NCBI GenBank assembly: GCA_036023115.1
Contig: JAYKKT010000091.1
Location: 31,381,501-31,445,500 of the forward strand
DNA: 64,000 nucleotides
Direction of reading: 5' to 3'
From: Brasenia schreberi
Lineage: Eukaryota > Streptophyta > Magnoliopsida > Nymphaeales > Cabombaceae
In this document: positions 50,801 through 59,800 of the stretch, piece by piece
Numbering within the stretch: the first letter of the stretch is position 1
How the letters are laid out: every line of letters starts with the position of its first letter
Made by a program: the position numbers and the translations under genes
Notes under the pieces: generated by a model
What the model saw: only the letters and a program-made list of their open reading frames with translations
Told to the model about the DNA's origin: nothing
Databases searched by the model: none

Positions 50801-53800
50801 TGGTGATCTGGCATGGCAGTGGGATACACCAATTGAGGGTTCTAGATTAAAGATCAGATGCTTATTTTATGAGAGGGTGGTTAGTGGTGGAATTTCAAGG
50901 TTGAAACACCACCTAGCAGGGACTAGGAAAGAAGTTGATTCATGCACAGGCAGAGTTAGAAGTTTGTCAGAAGGTATTAAATGAAAATGTCGGCAGATGA
51001 TTGAGAGTATACAGGAAAGGAGATAACAAAAGGATGATTTGGAGATATTTGAAAAAGATGATGATGCTACCGAATTTGGATTCACTGATAGTTTGCCTTC
51101 AGATGCTAGAATAGATATTGATAGTAGTAGTTCACGAACACCTAGCAGGAGAAAGAGGGTTGCTAAAGACTTTGGAGGTGGTAGAAGAGAAAGTTCAGGA
51201 AGGAGTAGAGGAAGAGCTTCTTCTAGTATATATTCATTTTTTCCTCCTACTACTACACCTGGTGCTCAACCTGGAATTCATGCTGCTATGGCTTTAGAAC
51301 AGTTGCATGATGCAGACCTTGCAGTGGACAGATGGTTTTATGATGCATGCATTCCATTCAATGCAGCAAACAGTTTTCATTTTCAAGCAATGGCAGATGC
51401 AATTGCTAACATCGGTCCAAGATACAAGATGCCCTCCTGTCAGAAGTTAGAGAGAAAAGATCTTAGATAAGACCGTCATTGAAGTGCAAGAATATTGTTC
51501 GACATTGAGAGTCATGGAAGGAGACAGGTTGCACTATCATGACAGATGGATGGACAGATAGGCGAGAAATGACCTTGCTAAACTTTCTTTTATACTGTCC
51601 TAAAGGACTTATGTTTTTAAGATCTTTAGATATGTAAGAGGAGAGGCATACTGCAGATATTCTATGAGAAGAATTTGATAAGGTTATACAAGAGGTTGGG
51701 CTAGGAAATGTAGTCCAATTGATTAGAGATAATGCAGCTAACTACAAAGCAGTTGGGAAGGAGTTAGCTGATATTTATGGGACTTTCTACTAGACATCAT
51801 GTGCAGCTCATTGTTTAGATCTCATCCTTGAGGACATTGGTGAGATGGATGAAATAAAAGCAGCAACTGAGTGTTGCCAAGATATTACAAAATTCATTTA
51901 CAACCATGCATTTGTTTTGTTTATGATGAAGAGATATACAGAAGGTGTAGAGCTTCTTCGAACAGCTGCAACTCGGTTTGCAACAAACTTCTTATCTGTA
52001 TAGAGTATTATGAGACAGAAGCAAGCATTGAAAAGAATATTCTCCTCAAATGAGTGGCAACAATTTATAGAGTTGCCTCAGAACAGAAGAAATAGAAAGC
52101 TGAATGAGATTTTCAAGACAGTCTTTAAGAGTGCATTTTGGAGTGCATGTGTTAGACTGTTGAGGATTACATGTCATTTAGTAAAGGTTTTGAGATTGGT
52201 TGACAACGAGGAAAAACCATCTATGGGCTACCTTTATGAAGCCATGGATAGGACAAAAGAAGCCATCAGAAATAATTTTAATGAAAAAAAGAGAGATTAT
52301 GTGCCCGTGTAGAAAATAATTGATAATAGATGAAATAAACAATTGCATCAGCCTATTCATGCAGCAGCCTATTATCTAAACCCATCATTCAGGTACTCAG
52401 CAACCTTCAAAAGGGACGGTGAGGTTAATCGAGGAATCATTAATTGTATTGATAGATTAGTCCCTGATGAGAGCATTGCAAATGTTATACATCGAGAGAT
52501 GGAGATTTATGATAATGCTCTTCACTTGATGGGTTTGCCTGTAGCAATTCGCAACTACACTATGATGCGTCCAGGTAAATTGTTTATCTTCATATTTAAG
52601 TTTCTTAAATCAATTATTCTTATATTATTGTGGATTATGTCTCTAATGTGTCTTTTTCTACATATGTTTGGTAGAATAGGTTTGGAACTGATTGTCCGAA
52701 TCTTAGGGATTTTGTAATGAGAGTTCTGAGTAAAACATGTAGTGCAACGGGTTGTGAAAGGAATTGGAGTGTCTTTGAACACATTCATACAAAGAAGCGC
52801 AACAGGTTGGAACATAAAAGACTAAATGATTTAGTTTTTATTCGTTGTAACATGCGCCTTCGTGAAAGGTAATGTTGTATTACTTAAATATTCAATTCAA
52901 TAAATTGTTTAACTTCAATTGTTAATATTATTTACTAATTATCTTTGTTTATTGTAGGCAATTAAAAAAAATAAATAGACAAGAAAGCCAATTTGATCTA
53001 ATAAGTTTGGATAATTTTGATATATTAAAAGATTGGATTATAGAAGACAGTGAAGAAAATGCCTTCCTAACTGAAGAAGACATTGCATGGATTAATTTGG
53101 AAGGAGCGCAACAACAATATCAAGGAGACGAAGAATTTGATTTCCAAGCAGAAGGTGTTGCTGCTGATGATGATGAGGATCTCCAGTAAGGAGAAGAAGA
53201 TTATTTAGTTGATGATCCTGATTATAATTTGTAAAATGTAAATGTATTTCATTTTTTTGATTCAAAACATTAAAATTTGGATGTAATTGTTCAATGTTGA
53301 ATGTTCAATCTGTACTAAACTTTGCATTATATGAATTTAAAGCAATTACCAGATTTTTTCAGATTTTTCTTGATTTTTTTTTACTAATTTTTATTGATTT
53401 TTTAATTATTTTTTGTTTTATTTTAATATTAAAGTACGATACGGGTGATACAATACAATATGTCCATATCGTGGAGCCCAACGATACGCGATATGATACG
53501 CGTCAGACAACACTAATCATTATACCTTTTAGAATATTGAAAAACATCTTACATGTTTCAAACATTTCAGTCAATTTAGTATGAGTTTTTGCCATGACAC
53601 AAGATCTAAAATATCGTGTAATTTTTTATTCTACTAGATGTTGCTTTCAGGAACTGAGGACGGAAATGATCTTTGGTAAGGATAGCATGAGGTGATGTCT
53701 CTATTTCTATGAGAAAGCTAAAGAAACAACTATGCAGTCAACAATAATCTCAAAAAAGAAAAAAGTACCTTTATGTCACCAGAGATTAAGACATTTACCT

Positions 53801-56800
53801 TTATCTAAAATTAAGATGTTATTGTCTGAATTTTCTCATTGTAATGAATTAAATTTGAACTGTGAAACTTGCTAGAAGGCAAAACACCATCGTGTTTCAT
53901 TTTCTTTAAATGAAGAAAAATCATCTACACCATTTGAGATTGTTCATTCTAATGTTTGGGGTCCGTATTCTATTACTTCTTTACATGGTCACAAATACTT
54001 TATTTCATTCATTGACGATTGTATTAGGTTCACCATGATATATCTCATGAAAACCATGAGGTGAGAAATATTCTTCACATATATTACCAGTTTGTGCGTA
54101 CTCAATTTTAGCACACTATTAAAATATTTCAAAGTGATAATAGAGGCAAATTTTTGTCTCAATCACTATATTTATATTTTTTAGACCATGAAATTTTGTA
54201 ACAATCCTCATGTTCCTATTCCCCACAGTAAAATAGTTTTTCTAAAAGGAAAAACAAACACATTCTAGAGATTGCTAGAACTCTTTTGATTGGTCATGAT
54301 GTTCTAAAATTTTATTGGGAGAAGCAGTCTTAACACCAATTTTTCTAATAAATCGTATGCTTAGAAGGGTTCTAAATGGTAATACTCCATTTCACTCTTT
54401 ATGTACTTCATGGAAACAGTTTCATCTACTTTCAAAAGTGTTTGGGTGTACTTGCTTTATTCATATACACAGTGGCTTGAGAGATAAATTAGATGCTAGA
54501 ATTGTTAAATGTATCTTTTTAGGATATTCCTCTACTCAAAAAGGTTATAAATGTTATGATCCTGCAAAAAAAAGATCATATGTTATGATAGATATTACAT
54601 TTCATGAAGATACACCGTTTTATGGCAAAAATAAGAAGTTCAATTATAGGATATTCATTCACCTAATGTGATGCCTCTTCCACCAATTGAAAATCAACCA
54701 GAGCTTGAAAGAGAAGAAGAGGAAATGCAATCTTTTCAAGAAAAGAAATGACAGGTTTATACTAAAGGTGAAAGGAAGACCTTCCTCCCTCATCAATTTG
54801 CAACCCTAAATCCTTATCCTTATCCTTAATCAGATTTGATTCCTACTTAGGTAACTTCTCAAAATTCTGCTAGTGACTTTGATAAGTTACTTACTATACT
54901 TCGAAAAGAAAAACGTAAAAATGCAAAATATTCACTAGAGAAGACGGTCTCATACATTAATTATACTAAAAATTATTAGTTGTTTGTGGTGAATGCAGAT
55001 AATACTTATATTCCCAAAACATTTGAAGAAATAAAGCAACATTTAGAGTGAAAGACAACTATGAAAGAAGAACCGACAGCATTAGTGAGAAACAAGACTT
55101 GGAAACTTGTAGATTTACCACCATAAAGGAAAAACAGTGGGTTGCAAATAGGTGTATTCACTGTAGTACAAGGTCGATGAAAATATAAAAAGATACAAAG
55201 CCAGATTAGTAACTAAAGGTTATAGTTAATCATATGATATTGACTATATAGAAACATTTTCACTAGTGGTAAAGATAAACACTATTAGAATTATTCTAAG
55301 TGTGGTTGTCGATCAAGGATGAAACTTATGGCAGTTGGACGTGAAGAGCACCTTTTTTAAAAGAGACCTTATGGAAGATATTTACATGGATCTACCACCT
55401 GGGTATGATCAAGGGCAGAAATCAAACAAGGTATCCAAACTAAAGAAATCAATTTATGGTTTGAAATAATCACCAAGAGCATGGTTTGAAAAATTCAGTG
55501 ATGGTATTATGAGTTTGGGGTTCAAACAGTGTGTTAGTGATCATACATTATTTATCAACCGAGGTAAGAGAACCATTATTTTATTGGTATATATAGATGA
55601 CATCATCATTACAGGTGACGATACAGAAGGCATTGCCATTCTAAAAAGACAACTACATGCATTATTTGACTTAAAGGACTTATTCTTGGGGATTGAAATT
55701 ATACAGAGCAAGGACTTTTTATTTTTAAGTCAAAAAAAATATATTCTAGACTTAATAAAAGAAACAAAAATAGAAGATTTCCGGATATGTTCTACTCCCA
55801 ATGAAATTCCAAAAGAAGATAAAAGATGAGTCAATTGAACCATATAAAGATGTTGGTAGATATCAAAGATTGGTGGAAAAACTTATGCATGTCACTATTA
55901 CGAGACTTGACATCAGTTTTACAGTCGGCTATGTAAGTAGGTGGGATGCATTCCCCATCTAAACACCACATGAGTACATCATCAGATACTTGAAGTCATC
56001 TATCACTTATGGTCTACTATATGCTCCACATTCATCACTTGATCTAGAGATCTATTGAGATGTTGATTGGGCTGACTCCAAAGTTATAGAAATTAGAAAG
56101 TCTACCTCAGGTTATATGGTGTGCCTAGGAGGCAATGTGGTGTCTTGAAAGTGTAAGACACAACCCGTATGAGTACATCATCAGATACTTGAAGTCATCT
56201 ATCACTTATGGTCTACTATATGCTCCACATTCATCACTTGATCTAGAGATCTATTCAGATGCTGATTGGGCTGACTCCAAAGTTATAGAAATTAGAAAGT
56301 CTACCTCAGGTTATATGGTGTCCCTAGGAGGCAATGTGGTGTCTTGGAAGTGTAAGACACAACCCGTAGTGGTCAGATCAAGTGCAGAGGCATAATATCG
56401 TGTAATTGCTCTCGACATATGTGAAGGTTTATGGATTTTATCACTATTGAAAGAAATTGGCCTAGAAAGGATAATTCAAATTAACTTTTTAAAGTAGCTC
56501 TACAAATGGCTTCTAATCCGGTCTTTCATGAGATGACCAATTATATTAAAGTTGACTATGACTTTATTAGAGAGAAAGTTTCTCAAAGAATTTTTAACAT
56601 TATTCATGTTCGTTCTGAAGATCAATGGACAATATCCTTACAAAACCAGTTGTAGCTAATGGGTTAAAGAAAGCTCTCGGTAAGTTGGGTGTTTCAAGTC
56701 TTCAAGACCTAACTTGAGGGGGCGTGTTGAAGATTGAATTAATATTTATGTTTCTGCAATGTTTTTATATTTCTGTAATTAGAATTATGTAGTTGGGTTT

Positions 56801-59800
56801 TATAGATCCCAATGAATCATAATTTGATCCATTGAGAGCCAAGTATAATTAGTGTTACTAATCAAGGGTATTTTAGTCTTTCAAGTTAGAAACATATATA
56901 AATAATGCCCTAAGTGTAATTAGTGTGTTAAGCAAAGGAATAAAGAGAGAGGTTGCGGCAGCCATAGAGGTGCTGACCTCTTGTTTCAAAGATTTTGTCT
57001 ATTGATGAAAATGCTAGTGATTTCCGTATGTGGGTTAATTTTCTGCACTAATAACCATATTATGGATATATGGTCTTTCCTTGTATGGTTACATATTCAC
57101 CTCAACATTTTTATTTATGTCAAAGATATATTTTATTCATGATGATGATTAACTACCCAACACTCAACACCATATAACATTACTAGTCTAATTGCTACTT
57201 TATAATGGTATCTTCTTATCACATAAAACACCCGAGACACCTATCTATTTTAACCAACCTGTGTTTATTCTCTGGATAACATCTCCATCAATTTTTCAAT
57301 CACTTTGAAAGACTGACCTTAAGTACTTAAAATTGTCCTATTGAGTGATACAATTTCTACCAATTTTAACTTTTGTATCATCTATTTCGACGAGATACTA
57401 AGCTTGCAATTCATATATTCTATATTCCTTCTACTAATTTTAAAACCCTATGTTTCCCAATGTTTCTCTACAACTCGAGTTTCTTGCTATTTCCTTTTGA
57501 TTGATTGTCCAATATAATATCTGCAGAAAACATGCGACAATGTACTTCATCCTGAATGTGCTTCATTAGCTCATCTATAACCAAAGTGTATGAATGAAGA
57601 GGGACCGTCTTCTCACGGAATTCCAGTAATAGCTTGTGCTTGTAACGGCAACAATTTCTTTTAGATTTTTTCCAAAAAAAAAGGAATCCTTTTAAACAAA
57701 TGACACCAAAAAGTGATTGCAACTATATCAATAAGTGTGAAATAAGATGAACCATTTTAAATTAAAAGAAGTCATAATCTTAAAAACCTAGCATATTGAG
57801 GATGCAACTCTTAACCTCCAGTAAATGATTTTATGAACAAAATGCATAACGTTCCCAAAATTTCTAAAACTGAACAAATTCCACCAACCAAACATGCAAA
57901 AGCATAATGAATATCAAAAGGCAATTTCGAGAAGGCATCCCTACTTTAATGAATTATATAAACAAGTATCTTACCTTCTCAACACAGGAAATACTAGGAC
58001 TATAATGTTAAACTAAATATGCAGCTCAAGTGTAAAAGCACCGACCTCCACAAAATGTTGAACATAAATAGGCACAGCAAATTTTGAATGAATTTGTTTC
58101 CATTTTGACAAAGAAAATATTGCATACCTGAACTGGTATTCGCCACTTGATTGACTGTAATCTGGTCAGAAGTTTTTTATTCCTTCCACATATCACAATA
58201 AGTTGACCAATAGGCTCCCCAAGAGACTCATTATATAATGAATCACCAAGAGCCTGAGCAGTAGCTTCAATGGGTCCCATACCTTCCCCTCCACCCATGA
58301 GAAGAACAGCAGGCAACTCATCATCCATCCCTAACTCCCTTCTTAGTTCCTCCTAAGGCGTTGCAAAGAAAGTAAACAAACATTAGAAGAAAAAAAACAC
58401 ATCAACTAAGATTTACTCTGCTAGAGATAATAGGACAAAAGCACAAGCACAATATATACTCTTCAAATGGAATAATATAGCAGCACGGAACAGGAATACA
58501 TTGAACGAGGATGAAAGACTATCAGTTAAATGAACAGTTTTTGGAGGAAACCTTTGGCCGAATAGACTTAACAAATGAAGGCCGAACAGGAAGGCCATAC
58601 ACTTTGATTTGAGATTGCTGCAACCCAGCTCTCAAAGCTCTTTTTGCTACCTCTGAGGTTGGGCAATAGCATCTTGTAACGAGCTTATGGAACCTGAGTA
58701 GGCAGGCGAAACACAGAGAGGAGAGCAATAGGAGATCACAGTTAGCAAAACAAACATCTCTCGCAAGCATATAGCTCCAAAAGCAAATGATAAAAAGCTA
58801 TCAGTATCTGGTGAATTAAAAAGAAAGACAAATGTTTATACCATGTAGGATGACAAGTGCTTAGATCTGTAACAACTGTAGTGAAGACAATTTTTTTCAG
58901 AAGGCCTCTGGCTCGCAATATTCGAAGTGGCACATGCTGCATTAAAGGATGGACGCTGATTATAATGTCCGGTTGGTACTTCATTAGTCCTCTTGCAACC
59001 TCACTGTTTATGCACATGACACAGAATGAACAGATATGAGAACCATAAAGAGGCTCCTTCACAACTAAAGCAGCTTCAGAAAGAATAATGTGTAGATAAC
59101 TAAATTACCTAGACTAGTTTTCTTACATTGTTTGTCATTCAAATGAACAAAAATATAAACATACTCTTCAACAAGGAAAGGTCCAATAATGTAAGCACCA
59201 GAAGCCTCCATCATGACTGCCCTAGCCCAATGACTTGAACACAGCATACTAATACTTAGAAAATGTTCAACGTTCAAATAAGCATGAACTTTATGAGAAA
59301 TAAAGTAGAAGAAAAAGATGAATTCATGTATTATAGAGATTTGAGAGATTGCTACTGTACAATCCAACGGATTAAAAGAATTATACCATGTGGTCTTTGG
59401 GAATGAAAAAAGAAATTCTAAAATGACAGGTGTAGTGGCAAAGATTTGACAATTTGGTCAAGCATACATACAAGTATCTGCATATTAAGCACAACTACAC
59501 AGTCCCCATTAATCATGATGCATATAGCGACATATGTATAACCAACATCTTATCTTGGAGGAAGGAAGACAACACCAATCTCATGACATGAGGTTAAGCC
59601 AATTAAAATGAGAACAGAATTTCATTACAATTAACATGTTATAATGAAGATTTTCTGGAAATAGGTGGCAATAGTTAGTGAAATAGTTATCACCAGATAC
59701 AGCTCAGAATGCAGTACTAATTTTTGGCATCCATTAAAGAAGAAAGTTCACCGAGCTATGAAAGCTGAGGTTGCAGCAAAATGTGGCTGATGGACCAAGC

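Larger units (their letters stand above)
48507..57047 (+). mobile_element. Ty1/copia LTR retrotransposon C2, split by hAT-C
   Basis: LTRs 48507-48824 and 56725-57047. Perfect 5-bp target duplication CTAAT (48502-48506, 57048-57052). Primer site TGGTATCAGAGCC at 48825. Polypurine tract TTGAGGGGGCG before 56725. About 5.3 kb without the hAT-C insert. The LTRs differ more than those of C1, and the coding part has many stops, so it is older. Confidence 0.92.
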
